From Stramonita haemastoma (lineage: Eukaryota > Mollusca > Gastropoda > Neogastropoda > Muricidae), in the NCBI GenBank assembly GCA_030674155.1, contig CM060342.1, positions 20,923,951-20,987,950 of the forward strand: a stretch of DNA of 64,000 nt, written 5' to 3'. The notes under the pieces are model-generated. The model was given only the letters and a program-made list of their open reading frames with translations. It made no database searches and was not told the origin of the DNA. Made by a program: the position numbers and the translations under genes. Positions 18,290-32,500 of this stretch are shown one piece after another. How positions within the stretch are numbered: the stretch's first letter is position 1; each line of letters begins with the position of its first letter.

Positions 18290-18840
18290 ACACACACACT
18301 ACCCTGAAACTGGTCTATCGCTTCTCTACCCCTCTTTCTCTGACTACTACCCTGAACAGCTACCCTGAACCCACCCTTCTCTCTCTCTACTACCCTCAAA
18401 GCAGCTACCCTGACCCCCCTCACCCCTCTTTCTCTCTGTGACCTACCCTTTCCTTCCCTCTCTATTACCCTGAAAGAAGCTAACCTGACACACACACCTT
18501 CCCTCTCTCTCTATTACCCTGAACAGCTACCCTAAAACTCCCCCCCTCCCTCTCTCTAACCCCCCCCCCCCACCTCCAACAGTACCCTGAACCTCCCCCC
18601 TCCAACATCTACCCTGAACCCCCCCTCCCCCCCCCCCCTCTCTGACATCTACCCAAAACAGCTGAACTACCCACCCACCCCGCAACTTTCACAACTACCT
18701 TGGAACTGCTCCCCCCCCCCCATTACATAGCTACCCTGAACTCATCCCCACCCTCTCTCTGTGTGACTACTACCCTGAATAGCTACCCTGAAACTTTTCA
18801 CCTATACACAGACACACACAATACCCTGAACAGAGGTCAA
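18290..18840 (+). repeat. degenerate TACCCTGAACAGC minisatellite
   Basis: The word CTACCCTGAAC, often doubled as TACCCTGAACAGCTACCCTG, occurs about a dozen times between CT-rich and C-rich spacers (about 18298, 18345, 18390, 18460, 18510, 18583, 18610, 18728, 18770, 18820). Isolated copies lie at 17566 and, degenerate, at 19566. Confidence 0.75.
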
Positions 18841-19689
18841 TTTGATGAAAGTATGGTTGCACAGCTGTAGGTGGATTTACCATTGCGATAACTGAAAGTT
18901 GTAACGCGCCAAACAATGGCAGTTAGCACACAATGTTTGAGGATCGGGGTCAGAAAACTGAATTGTCTACACAACTGCAGTTTTTATAACCGGCTGAACA
19001 ACTGTAATTTATGTTCCATGTGTGAAAATTGTCGATCAGAGTAGGAAAACTTCATTGTCTGCGCAACTGCAGATTTTAATGAAGTCAATCTTAGGGATAA
19101 GTCATCTCCCATGAACTCTTTTTTAAGGTAAACATGGTTCCACTTATGTTGTAAAACAAGGAGTGAAATTGTAACAACGCTGTAATATTGATGTAGCTCT
19201 TTGTACCATGATTAGTCTACGAATCAAGAGACCGGTCCTGCTGAAATTCTTATTCATTTCTGACGATTTTCAGTTGGAAGAGAACTGGCCGCAAAGGGCT
19301 TCCTGAATAAACTGTGACATGCATATTCTTCCGTTATTTTGTGTATCGTTGTCCTCAGCCAAAACACAGAAGGGTATGGCCATAATGGCTTAACTGTTGA
19401 GTGGTCTGCTGTGGGATGGTTTCTTGGAATGTGATTTCATCGGACAGCAGTAGTCAGGTGTGACAGCTGCAGGTGTATAAAGTTCTGTGATTACCTGCCT
19501 TTCATCAAACTGACCCCACAATCCCGACACCTCTCACATAGACACAGACACTGACACACCTTTGAACAGCTACCCCAACATACACTGACACTAACACTTA
19601 AGACCCTGAATTACCACCCTCAACTTCATCCCTCTGACAGAGTTAGACACACATACACAAGTAACATTTCACACTGGGAGCTATCTTCA

Positions 19690-19840
19690 CACAGAATGAA
19701 CATGCCTTTGCTATAGAACGAACATACCTTTGCAATCTTCACACAGAACAAACATACCTTTGCTATCTCACATAGAACAAACTTACCTTTGCTATAGAAC
19801 AAACATACCTTTGCTATTTTACTCATAACAAACTTGCCTT
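19690..19840 (+). repeat. short tandem array
   Basis: Units of TAGAACRAACATACCTTTGC and variants (CACAGAACAAACATACC, CATAGAACAAACTTACC) repeat five to six times with a period of roughly 25-35 bp. Confidence 0.75.
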
Positions 19841-19904
19841 ACTTTACCTTAATCACATCTTTGATTTCACAGCCACTGGTAGATGATCATATCGTACAAC
19901 AGTA

Positions 19905-20065
19905 AGTAGAGGAAGGAAAAACCATAAGAAAGAGAGGAAGGAAAAACCATAAGAAAGAGAGGAAGGAAAAACCATAAGAAAGAGAGGAAGGAAAAACCAT
20001 AAGAAAGAGAGGAAGGAAAAACCATAACAAAGAGAGGAAGAAAAAGCCAAAACAAAGAGAGGAAG
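19905..20065 (+). repeat. 25-bp minisatellite
   Basis: About six copies of AGGAAGGAAAAACCATAAGA plus AAGAG, nearly identical in the middle and more diverged at the right end. On the reverse strand it translates as a hydrophobic repeat (GFSFLSFLWF), which is an artefact. Confidence 0.92.
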
Positions 20066-20097
20066 GGAAAACGTAACATGGCTGTGCTGTCAGTGAC

Positions 20098-20140
20098 CTG
20101 AACATCAACACCCTGAAGCACAGACAGCCTGCTCCAGTAC
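20098..20140 (-). CDS. candidate exon of minus-strand gene
   Basis: Acceptor TTTGCTGTTTCAG|, donor TTCAG|GTCACT. In the frame continued from 23560 it reads [13 protein letters not shown]. Two of three frames are open, so it adds little independent support. Confidence 0.25.
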
Positions 20141-20761
20141 CTGAAACAGCAAACAAAATCATGTATTTATTAATATCTCAGGAATCTTAAAATAGAACCT
20201 CATTATTAAAATGAAGTAAGAGGACTTGACATGACCTACAATAATTTAGTTAGTCAATAAAATGGGACTGGTGTTTGATGGGTTTATGCATTCTGCATCT
20301 TGAATATAATATAAGCCTTTGCACACCCACTGACACTCCCCATTGACCAAAGCCACCTTTCTTTTTTTTCCCAGCAGTAAACTTAAAAAACTCTACATTC
20401 AAATCGTAATGATTGAGAAGTTTTTCTTCTCTCATCTTTTTCATGTGCTCCATCAGTTCAAGATGGACAAAAAAAAAAAGCACAAAACTGAGAAGGTTGG
20501 GATTATTGAAGAGCTTTCAAGCATGGAGAGTATTACAGTGAAAAACAGCCACAAAGCATTGCTGTCTTTCACTGGCAAGTACAATGAAAAGTTTCTGTAT
20601 TTTATTTCAAATTTGAAAGGTCAGCAGAACTTAAGCTCACTGAAAATCTGTCTTCAGCTTTCAACAGTGAAGGCTGGAAGACGGTTGCTGTCCTGTAAAC
20701 AGCTCTTCCTCACAGACACTTCAGGAGTGTAGCTGTTTTATTATTATTATTATTATTATTT

Positions 20762-20793
<32 letters not shown>

Positions 20794-22809
20794 TAGCTGT
20801 TACACTGGAGAACATTTCTTTTCTGGTAGGCAGGGAAGGCAGTGATGGTGATGTATGTATCAGTGTGTCTCTGACTGCAGTCCTCTAGACTAACTACAGC
20901 TGACAATGTTACTGAGGCACTGGATGTGGCCTCATCCCACCACCAAAAGGTAAGTCGGCCAACACGTTCCCTCCCAAAAAAGTCACAGATTTGAATTTTG
21001 TTACTAATGATAAAAAACTTCTTGTGCCAACAGTACAAACTCCTCATGTGGGCATTATAGACTTATTGTGTTGGCATTATAAACTCCCCATGATGGCATT
21101 ACAAACACCTCGTACTGGCATTATCAACTCCTCAATGGTCTCACAGGAGGTAAACAGGTCTGATATGTTTTGTTTTGTGTGTTAATACATATACTAGTTT
21201 GTTCTTAGCACACAGAGAGAGCAGGGTCAGTTGATATATTTTGTCTGCTATGCTAACTTTACATTCATAGAATTTTGTTACTAGGAGGCTGTATGTGGAA
21301 TTAAGGCATATTACTATATATTATTGTCTATTACTATATTTTTCATTCTAAGGAGATAGTATACTCAGTTAATGCATTTGTTATAAGGAGAATGTATTGT
21401 AGGTGTAGGCACTTTTCTGATTTCCAACTAAAAACGCTAGAAACCTTAGTACAACATGATTTTTTTCCCCTTGTTTTTAGAAGAAAATTATAGGTATTTT
21501 GAACTGAAGAATTAAGAGGCAATGAGGAATACTAAGTTATCAGACTGGGAACACCACTAAATGGCAATACCATGGGACAGTTCACAGCAGATATCAACAT
21601 CTCTGCATTTATCACAGCTGATATCAGATCAGCATCTCTGCAGTACTAGTTATTTATTATAGTCCACAACTGATTGTGCGTTGTTTTTTTATCTTTATGA
21701 CAAAGTCAGTCAGTCAGGTGTTTTTTCTGTTTTTTGCTGCTGTTGTTCATTGACACTCATATTATGAATGAAGGGCTATCATAGAAACTGTGCTTTTTTT
21801 TTGTTGTTGTTCTTTGCTACTCTGATAATATCAACAATGAACTTGTAAAAATGTTTGTTCTGACGTTTTAAGATTTGAATGATAATTTTGATTGTTTTGA
21901 TAGTTTAAATTTTGAATTATATTGTGGATGTTTTTTTAAGAATGTGAAAATCTGAATTATTTTTTATTATTTTGATGTTTTAAATTTTGACTTGTTATTA
22001 ATTAAAATCTTATATGTATAACTGATATTCGGAAAGGGAGAGCGCTTTACGGGACTGAAGCTGGTTGTGACATTGAACCAACTCCTGAATGTTGAAACGA
22101 CTGGATAACAAACGATGCAGGGTCATGTCTTTTTAAAATTTTTTTTTACAAAATTTAGTATCTGTAGATTTCTGTTTGCCCCTGTCCTTTGCTATGTGAT
22201 GATCCCTGTGATAAGCAGCTGAACTACATACATACATGTGCAACAATTTTGTTACTTTTTTTATACACTCTTGCTGAATCCTGAAAGCTGATTCTTGTAC
22301 ATGAACTATGACTGTGCATCGATCTATATGCGTGTGTGTGTGTGTATGAGGGGATAATGGGGGGAGGGGGGTGTTACACAGAGTTTGATATTTTGAAAAA
22401 TGATGGGAGAGAGAAACTCAAGACAGGCAGGGATTTTCTGCATTCTTGATACTTTTTTTGGTTTTTTTTTTTTAAAATGTGGACATATATTCTACATTCT
22501 AGGCATGTTGTATGATTCATGGTGTAGAGACACAAAATGCGTTATTTTCATGAATGTGTTGTGACGTGTGACAGACAGTTGTAACTTAAGTGCAAGCTGA
22601 AAAAGTCTCTGTGTAGGACTAGACTGGAGTGCTAGCAGATTTCAGAACAAAAAATTCTTTGTCATTATTCAATTGTAATTAGTCACATAGAGTTATTTCT
22701 ACCTTGTTATCAAGTCAGGCTTTTGTCTTTTGTTGCTCTGCTTTTACCACGATGATGTCTAGCGATATTGCTGCCTTGAACAAAGTAATGAGCCTGACAC
22801 CTGATTGCA

Positions 22810-22860
<51 letters not shown>

Positions 22861-25698
22861 CACACATGTACATTACAAACACTGTGCATTTTTCACTTTG
22901 CTGTAACACAAACTATTCCTTAAAAAAAAAATGTCACTTTACATCGCACCTGTCACCACCTATCCAGCTGGTAACAATGACGCTGAAATTTTCAATTTAT
23001 GCAGGTGAAACTGACAAAAACAGGAAAGAAACAGCATGCCATTTTTGGAAGCATTCTGCCCATAGAAGCTGGGTAGAAAAGGCAATTAAAAAAATCAAAC
23101 AAAATCAGACCGTTTCTGTTGTGTTGTCTGGAAGATCCCCATGGATGTCACTTTACATCGCACCTGTCCCCACCTATCCTGCTGATGACAATGCTGCTGA
23201 AAGTCACACACACAAGGCTGTGCGTGCTTGCTTTGAAAGCTGCCCCACAAACTGGTCTTTCCTTCCTTCCTTTCATCACTTCTACCATGCCCAACAAGTT
23301 TCAGGCAGGCAGCATCAAAACTTGTGAAATAATCAACCAGAACACAGTCCCTAAGCAAGGAGTTATTGCCTGTCACCTCCAAGGAGATGTATTAAAAGCA
23401 AATCTAGGGGGGGGGGGGGGGTTGTTTTTTTTTAAGAAAAATATTTCCCGTTTCACAGCAAGGTGAAATGCACAGTGAATCACAAACACACTCACACACT
23501 CAGTCCTCTCTCAGACACAGAGAAATACTGAAAAAGACATTGTGTAAAGCAGCCCTTACCTTCAGTACCAGCAGTGTAGGTTAAGGCAGCATCCCAGCTA
23601 TAGGTGCAGTGTGATGTTGGCTGTTGTGTTGACATCAGGACAGCCACAGGCCTGCCTGATTCTCCCTTGGCTCCTGAAGAGGGGGGGAGGGGGGATACTT
23701 GCCACTGCACTGATTACACCACCAGACTCTTTCTGTAACACCTGCCCCGTTTTCTGGGTCATACAGACACTGCTACTTTTTCAGCCACAACAGTTGTCTG
23801 CCCCTCCTTTTCACTTTTCTCTACTTGTCATCTGCATTTGGAATGAATGCAGTTGATCTTTATTTTTTTCCCAATTTTCTTGAAGACTCGTTTTATCTTA
23901 TGCAACAAATGTATATTTCTGGCCAAAGCTGTTGATCTGGTTTCCATGCACCATGACTGATTTTTACAAGTTTTGCTTTCAAGGAAATACATTTAAGACT
24001 ACCATTTCTGTCATAACAGTATTTGGCAGCAATATGGGATTCAATATACCGCTCATTTTAGTGGTCACTTTAGCTGGTGTCCCTAACTGCTGTTGATAAT
24101 TGCAGGCTGCCTGCCATCTTTGATTGAAAGCAGATCAAAGCTCTTCGTTTCGCTGTAGAGTACAGTTTAGGCTGAAATAGCGTCAGCATAAAATTATTTG
24201 CTACTGTTAATCCTTCTGAAGTAGACTTTAGTTTCAGTTTTATGAGACAGTGTGTTTTGTAAACATTGGGTTGACAAACAGCCAATGACCATGATTGTCA
24301 TCAGGATGGGTTTCAGTTTAGTTATGATGTGGCTTACGCTCAAAACACAGTTTATCTTCTTTTTTTTATATTTAAATGTACAGATGATTCAACAATGCAC
24401 CCATAAGCCAGAAAATAGGAGGCTACTTGCTTGGTGCACAGTTACCAAATATAACAAAAATAAAACATTTTTTGCTTTTATTTTTAATGTGTTGTCAGTC
24501 TGGTGATGTGGTGCAGTGCAGAGGTAAGCAGGTCCCTTCTCTCCTCTTCTTGCTGTCATCTGGGCTGATGGTGGTACCTGTGAACAGCAGTGTTGAAAAA
24601 AAATGTCAATATTAAAACGGACTTCAGGAATAGCGAATGTTGTGTTATGAGGTGCGGTGTTGCAGAGAGGATAGTTATGTACGGCACACATGTCTCTGTT
24701 TTGGGGAGGATTATTGTTCTCTCTGGTTAATTCCAACATAGTAACACTTAGCCTGACTGACAAAAACATCCCTGATTTGAGTGCTGCCTGGAAGGGATGT
24801 AGTAAATAGTACCCTGTTCTTGTTTTTTTTTCTGCATAAAAAATAGATTGTCTCAACGCAAGAACATCAATGTAAGTGACCTTGGGAGGATATTTCTCAT
24901 TTCCCCCAATATTTACAGCGTAAACCAGCCACACTACAATCATTTTCTAAGAACTTTAAAACAAAAAATCTAGAAGAGAGACAGTCCATGAAAAGGGAGG
25001 GCAGACATAAAAAGCTGAACAACAAAAACAAAAAAAACACCCAGAGTGTGATGGTTGCAGACACTAAAACTAGGGTCTTCATTTTAGTCTTCAGAGCCCC
25101 ACGGTTCAATTCCAGGCAGCACTGACAGCATGGAGTGGGGGACTGTGAAGCCTTCTGTGTATGTGTCAGCTATTCTCTGTGTGTGTCAGCTCTTCTCTCT
25201 GTGTGTCAGCTCTTCTGTATGTGTGTGTGTGTGAGCTATTCTCTGTGTGTCCACTACTTCCAACACACCACCTGAGGAAAAAAACCACCAAAAAACAACC
25301 AACTCGCACACCACCTGAAGGAGACCCCATGACAGAGGTTGATACTAATTTGTTCAGGTCCTGAAGGCAAGGTCTGCTTATCACAAAATTAGTACAGCAG
25401 TATTTAGATGCAGGGTTTTTTTGTGTTTTGTTCCTGATGTAGTTTGTTTATGTACTGTCTCTACACGTTATCAACTATGGTTTTATAACCACGAGCTGAC
25501 AGCTGAAATAAATTTTGTTGCCTTTTTTATTATCTTGTATTTCTTGTTTTTGTGTGTGTTTTTTTAATGAACACTGCTGCTATTTCCCACCTGATGTCCA
25601 TCTGTATTGTGAACAGTGACATTGTTACAACTCATTTGACATTGTTACAACTCATTTCAGAATGCAGATGATATCGAGATTATACACACACACACACA

Positions 25699-25797
<99 letters not shown>

Positions 25798-26049
25798 CTG
25801 TATGCCTAGTCCTCACCTGATATGGATTAAACTGTGTCCACTCTTGTACTGCCTGTTGTCCATGTCTTTCTTTGGCTGTAGTGAAGTGTGTGCAAGGGTA
25901 GTCACCATCTGGAACAAACCACAGTCATCGGTAAACACAAGGCCATATGGACATACATACACACATCTTTACATATATTCAGGGAGTATCCAAGTTTGTA
26001 TGTGAATACATGATGATGGTGGTGATGATGATGAGAGATGCTAAACACA

Positions 26050-26117
<68 letters not shown>

Positions 26118-26522
26118 GACAGGATAGCCTAGTGGTCAGAACATTGCACTGGCAATTTGACGACCAGGTTTGATTCCCGTTTGAGGGGATTTTTCCTCTG
26201 GAGTTAACGCCAGTGCTGACTCTACTCTCCCCAAAATTCCTTCATGTGAATGCATGCAGAATATCTTGAGCACATGTTAAATCCTGTTCTGCTTTTTGAA
26301 AGAGTAGGCCATTGTGTGCCAGTGGGAATAGATTACAATATTTACAAAACTGCATACACATGGGGACTGGATGAAAAAAAGCACATGATTGCTTATTCCA
26401 TTATCCTCGATATAAAAGAATTATATAAAAAAAAAAATCTTTACATACATTCAGGGGATATCCAAGTTTGTATGTGAATGCATATTGGTGTTCATGATGA
26501 GAGCTGCTACCACACACACACA

Positions 26523-26580
<58 letters not shown>

Positions 26581-29500
26581 GGATAGCCTAGTGGTCAAAA
26601 CACTGCACTCACAATTTGACTACCTGGGTTTGATTCCCATTCGAGGGGATTTTTCCCCTGGAGTTAACATCAGTGCTGACTCTACTCTCCCCAAAAGTCC
26701 TTTGGATGAGACTATAAACCGAGGCCCTGTGTGTGAATGCATGCAGAACATCTTGCGCACACATTAAATCCTGTTCCACTTTTTGTAAGAGTAAGCCATT
26801 GTATGCCAGTGGGAACAGATGACAAGATTTACAAAACTGCCTACACATAGGGACTGGATGTAAAAAGGCACATGAGTGCTTATTCCATAATCCTCAATAT
26901 AAAAGAATGTGCACACACACCACACACACACATTTGCTGTCTACCTGCCTTGTCTCTGCACTGCCCAACTTTCAGGCAGAGTGTGTTGGATCAGCTGAAG
27001 ACCACCCCCCCACCTCCCCGCTCCACACTGCAGAGCAGACTGCAGGCTCGGGGTGTTGCAGTATCCACACCACTGGCCACAGCTGACTTGTCTGTCCCAG
27101 AGATGTTTCTAACCACACCACAAGATGCTGGCCTACACTACACTGTCCCAGAGGATGGAGAGGTTTCTAACAACAGCACAAGGTGGCAGGCTGTTCTCCA
27201 GCTGTAAATGGGTACCTGCCCTCTTTAGGGTCAGGGAAGGTAAAGCAGCGAGGGAGAGGAGATGGGCGCTGCCCTCAATATGCTGGCCCCTAGAGAAGTG
27301 GAGGTCTTACACCTTCCTAATGAAACAGCCCTATGACGATTGGGGAGCTTTCATAACTCCTGCCTACAAATGAACTTTGACCTCGCCTGTCCCCTACTAA
27401 TCACTACCACCTCATGCTCCCTTCCCCCCACCATTCCAGTTCCTATGATCTGGTCTTCAGTACAGTGTTTCTGCCCCTTGTCACTTTTCCAGACATGCTC
27501 TCCCCCCCCCCCCCCCCCCCCCCCCCACACAGACACACACATACAGTTTTTCAGTCCTCATATCCCACTCTTTCCTCAGTGTAATGTGAAAATCTGTGTT
27601 AAAAAAAAAAAAAAAGCCACTAAAACTACAGATCGTGGAAAACTCTTCAGACCTGCATGTTATGATCTTCAATGTTTTTTATAAAACTCGTCACGGCAAA
27701 GGTCCTTTTAAACTGACTTGTGATCCTTACAAACACAAGTCCTTTAAAGGTCTTTTTTAAAATTTTATTTTATTTTTTTTACTTCATATCCTGCACCTGG
27801 AAACCTGGTCTATTGGGAAAAAAACAAAAGAAACGACTTTTCTAGCTAAACATGGGATAAACAGAAGTGGACAGGTGTGAAGCTGTAGCCAGCTATGAAG
27901 AGCCAACATGGCCCAGCCCAGATTCGACACTCTGATTGCTATCGAACAAATAAAAAGCAACAAAACTCAATGCAACTGATGCTCAACACTCGTCTCTGAA
28001 CAATTTTAATCTACTGGTTTTGTACTTCATGAAAAGCAGACATGATAAATTATCACTGTACTTTTAGTTTCCACCTACGGCCCTTTCTTTTCAAAGGGTG
28101 GTACACTACATTATTCTTTCCTGACTGTATGACTTTGTCAGGAAAAATGACAAGTTTTCTCCTTCAATCATAAAGAATTCTGCAGCCACACTTTTTCTGG
28201 AGGTGTGCAAGTCATCCTAAACCCAACCCTCCCCCCCACCCCAACCACCACCACCATCACCACCACCAAAATCAGTTAAAAAAATTTTTTCAGAAGTTGA
28301 CAGCTATGTACATACACACACCAAACTGCATCAAACAAGACAAATCAATATAATGCCATAAAACAGGAAGTGATACAGACCTGACACTTGCAGCAGGGGT
28401 GTGGTGTGGTGTGGAGCTGGCTGTGAAGCAGACATGATCCTCCTGTTCCACAGCCAGCCACGCAGTCCAGTCGTCTGCCTAAAGCTGTAAAAAAAACAAC
28501 CATAAAGATTTATTTGCCATTTATTTATTCATTTTTATTTATTCATTCTTTTATACTGGGGATAATGGAATTAGCACTCGCATGCTTTTTTTTTTTTACA
28601 TCTAATTCCCGTGAGTGTGCAGTTTTGTAAATCTTATCTGTTCCCACCGGCACACAATGGCATACTCTTACGAAAAGTGGAACAGGATTTAACGTGTGCC
28701 CAAGAAGTTCTGCGTGCATTTGCACATGGGGCCTCGGTTTAAAGTCTCATCCGAAGGACTTTAGGGGAGAGTGGAGTCAGCACTAATGCTAACTCCAGGA
28801 AATCAATCCTCTTGAATGGGAATCGAACCTGGGTCATCAAATTGCAAGCGCAATGTTCTGACCACTAGGCTATCCCACCATGTCCCCAGTCTGTGCGTTT
28901 TGAGGCAGATAAAACAGAAATTATGAAATGGTTCAGCAGTTACAAAGGCTTTGTTTCCAAAACACACACAAAAAATTTAAAGCTTTACCCCCCAAAAAAT
29001 GTGAGACAGCAAAAAATCAGAACATCCCCCCACCCCCTCATTCCTCAGCTAGAGCTCCAAGATTCACCAATGGTGAGCTTTTGCATGTTCCAGTATGTCT
29101 GCTCACCATCAAGACAGCCACATTCCGACTTCAGGGATGATGTCTTAACACAACATCAGCATGTCTATATTTATTTAATGTTGTCATACATTCGTATCGG
29201 CGACTGCCTTTCCAATGGACCATTCCAGTGGCGTGGAGAGGGGGGGTCTGCTGCATAGGTAACAGCTTGCCCTCCATACTTACTTACCCAGGCTTTGCGC
29301 TCTAAAGACTAGTGCAACTCCATAGTCTTCTGAAACTGATGGGTGCCTACTTCTTCTACATCCATTCTTACAAGCATGCAACAGCCTACTGTTCTGAAAG
29401 GCAAAACAGGTTTTAATTATGCGCACATGATATTCTGCATGCGTTCACACATGAGACATCAGTTGATTGTCTCATCCAAAGGACTTTCTCGGGAGAGGAG

Positions 29501-32500
29501 TGAAGTCAGTACTGATGTTAACTCCAGGGCAAAATCCCTTTGAATGGGTGTCTTAGTGATGGCTTCATTCTGTGTCTGATCAAAAACAAAAATTTACAAA
29601 ATAAAAGAAAAAACTCAAAAACCCACCAAAAAAAAAAAGACTGTACAAACACAATTATATAGGTTTTGTCCCAAAGAGCAAAGCAATAATTAAAGAATCA
29701 AATCTGGGGTAATACAACTATTTCAGAATTTAAATCTTTATTCTGGATCCTCGCAGACAAATCAAATTCGGTCAAACTTTGAAAATGCTTGTAAAAAATA
29801 ATGTGTCAAAAATAATTTTATATTCAACAGGTTTTTTCTTTCTTTTTTTCTTCTTAATTTAGATTAAAATAAAATATTTTAGTTCTCTTTCCATTTTTCA
29901 ATCTCTGACATCATGAGCTGTTGTGACAGGAACGTATGGCACTGTAATTTTCATATGTATCGTCTGCTACATTTTTTTCCAGGAAAAAAATTTTGGCCAA
30001 AATCCCAATGATTAAGTTTGCCATGTACAGACAGAGGGTCAGATGACTGTACTGAAAAGAAAAAGACTTGTTCTTGTTTGACAAGTTCAGAAGTAACATT
30101 TTCAAAAAGGATGCACTGATGTCCACTTATTCAAGTTAACAGGAGGTAAAACCATTGAAAACAGATGCCCGCAAATAGGACGACTTAACATAAAGCCATC
30201 GCATCCATCACTTGGGATAATCTTTTGTTCATGCACAAGAAGGAAGGTGGCAGGACTATCAAGACAATCACCTGCCTAACAAACTGTGAGGTTCTGGGTT
30301 CCATTCCCAGCCTTACCCTTTCTTCACAGTGTGATGAGAAAATCAAGCTGAATGTCAAAGTCCTTCAGATGGGTTATGAACTGAGGCCCCGTGTGCGGAT
30401 GCACACAGAACATCTTGCATACATATTAAAAACCTGTTCTACCTTTCTGACGAGTAGGCCATTTTGTGCTGGCAGGAACGAACAATAAAAAGACCAAACT
30501 CATGCACAGGTGTTGTGTTCAGACACCATCCCCAAAGTCGGAACGTTGCTACCTTCAAGGTGAGTAAAAATGTTCTGTATATATACAGAATATCACCATT
30601 GGTGAACCTCCGAGCTCTAGTCAAGGAATAACTGGGGGGTTTTGCACAGTCTATAGTTACATGGAGATCTATGTTGATAGAACAACACAGGGAAAGGCAA
30701 CACTGGGCTGTTTCTTGCCTCTTTGGCTTTCCATAGAATGAAAAAAGGTACAGGTGTCCCCAGAACCTATGCGGTCATTGGGGATCAGCTTCTTTAGGGA
30801 CAATCATTTTGAGGGCAGTGGCACCGGTCTCCTCTCTCCATCACTGCTTTTTCTTCCCTGTCCCCATAGAAGGCAGACACCTATTTATGCTGGATGAACT
30901 GGGGAACAGCATTGAAGCCAAGATGCATGGACAGATACTGATCCGCCAGGTAACCATGCTCAACAGTACTTAACCTTAGCTTGCGGAGAGTGAGTGCTCT
31001 GATCCCTCAGTTACCCCATGGAGTTTATAGAGTACCTTCTGGTGAATGGTTAGTTTTTTTTAAGTCAATAGCTTCATTAAAAAAACCACTTATTTCTATT
31101 CAGGAATATTTTACACATAAAACAGACCATAACCATAACCAAAAACAAACAAAAAACCCAACAAAAAAACCCTGAATACAAAACATCCAAATCAATTACA
31201 GGATAAAGGGCGTACAAAATAAGCTGACAAGTCAATACACAAACACTAAAAAAAAAAAAAAAAAAAAATTCACCAATAAACTAAACTAAAAGATGAATTA
31301 AAACAAAATAAATCAATAAAGAAGAAAAAGACAAGAAGTCTCCATATTCCTTCAACTTCCATGCACATTTGTAAAACATTTTCTGACTGCATTGTGACAA
31401 CAGATGCATTCAAAAAGAAAACACAGGAGTGAACCCCAGAACACAAAGGTATGTATCTGTATAACATAATTATTGTTGATACAGTTATTCTACAGTGTTG
31501 ATGGGATTGCACCAATGATATAATAGGGAGTCACATTATTGATTGCAGTTTTTCAAATTGAGTCATGAATTTAGAATGGTTGTAAGAAATGCAGAGTTCA
31601 GTAGACATGCTTTTTAGTTGTCACAAATTATTTTTTGGGCAAGAGTGCCATTTACCTTCAAAGTCTATGTGTTGCTGATTTATTCTGGCACTATACTCTT
31701 CTATAGTGAACTTCATTTTCTGAAAGATATAAGCCCAGGGCATATCCCCTCATACTTGCATTTGTGTACAAAAAAATTTGCAGTAATAGGTATATAGTCT
31801 AAAATGTTATCTGTGCTTTGTTGCTTATTATTGCCAAATATAATAAGGTATTTTTTAACTCTAAATTGCAAGCATTTGCACAATTATCATTCAAAAATCT
31901 GTGTAAACTGCTCCAGAAATTTTGTGTTAACAAACATGACCAGAACAAATACTACATTTATTGTCTTTAGTTACATGCATTTTTTCTAATGTGATATTAG
32001 TTGCTACTAGTTGTTATTCTGTGTATGATTCTTATCTGGAACCATCTCAGTTTAATTTCTTTTAATTTTAGTATCTTGTAAAAAATAGTTTTCCAATTCA
32101 ATTCACTGGGTATTTCTATGTTTCACTTTTCACAACAATTAGGTTGCTCAGAATCAGACATCAAGTGCTCATGATACACTTTCATACCTTTCCTCACACT
32201 AAGAATAATGTGGATCAGTTTTGATATACCTTTAGGTTTGTTGTTATTACCATTCATATTGGCTTTTAAATAAAGTGCTAATTGACTGTTCAAGCCATAA
32301 ATTCCATAAAGTTTGTCTGCATATCATATTTCTTTTTAAATTCATTCTAAGTCATGAAATAACCAGCCAGCATGATTGATTAAATGTGCAAACTTGAATA
32401 CACTCTTCTCTATCCATCTTTTAAAATACATATACTTTTTAACTATACTGATTTGGTCATGGTAAAAAATAAGCAATTTTAGCAAGAATATCATCAGATT

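Noticed and set aside
19853..20162. Reverse-strand hydrophobic repeats (GFSFLSFLWF) that look like membrane segments
   Set aside because: They are translated 25-bp minisatellite in three frames; only 20098-20140 has splice-like borders.
20343..20732. A 129-codon + frame containing [10 protein letters not shown]
   Set aside because: No domain, no splice or promoter support, and base composition like the surroundings.
22704..23327. A 207-codon + frame
   Set aside because: It spans a (CA)n array; only the duplicated MSLYIAPV block is interesting, and its strand is undecided.
24389..24943. A 184-codon minus frame
   Set aside because: The N-terminal part looks random. A splice acceptor before VPPSAQ exists, but there is no donor, so it was left out of the minus-strand gene chain.
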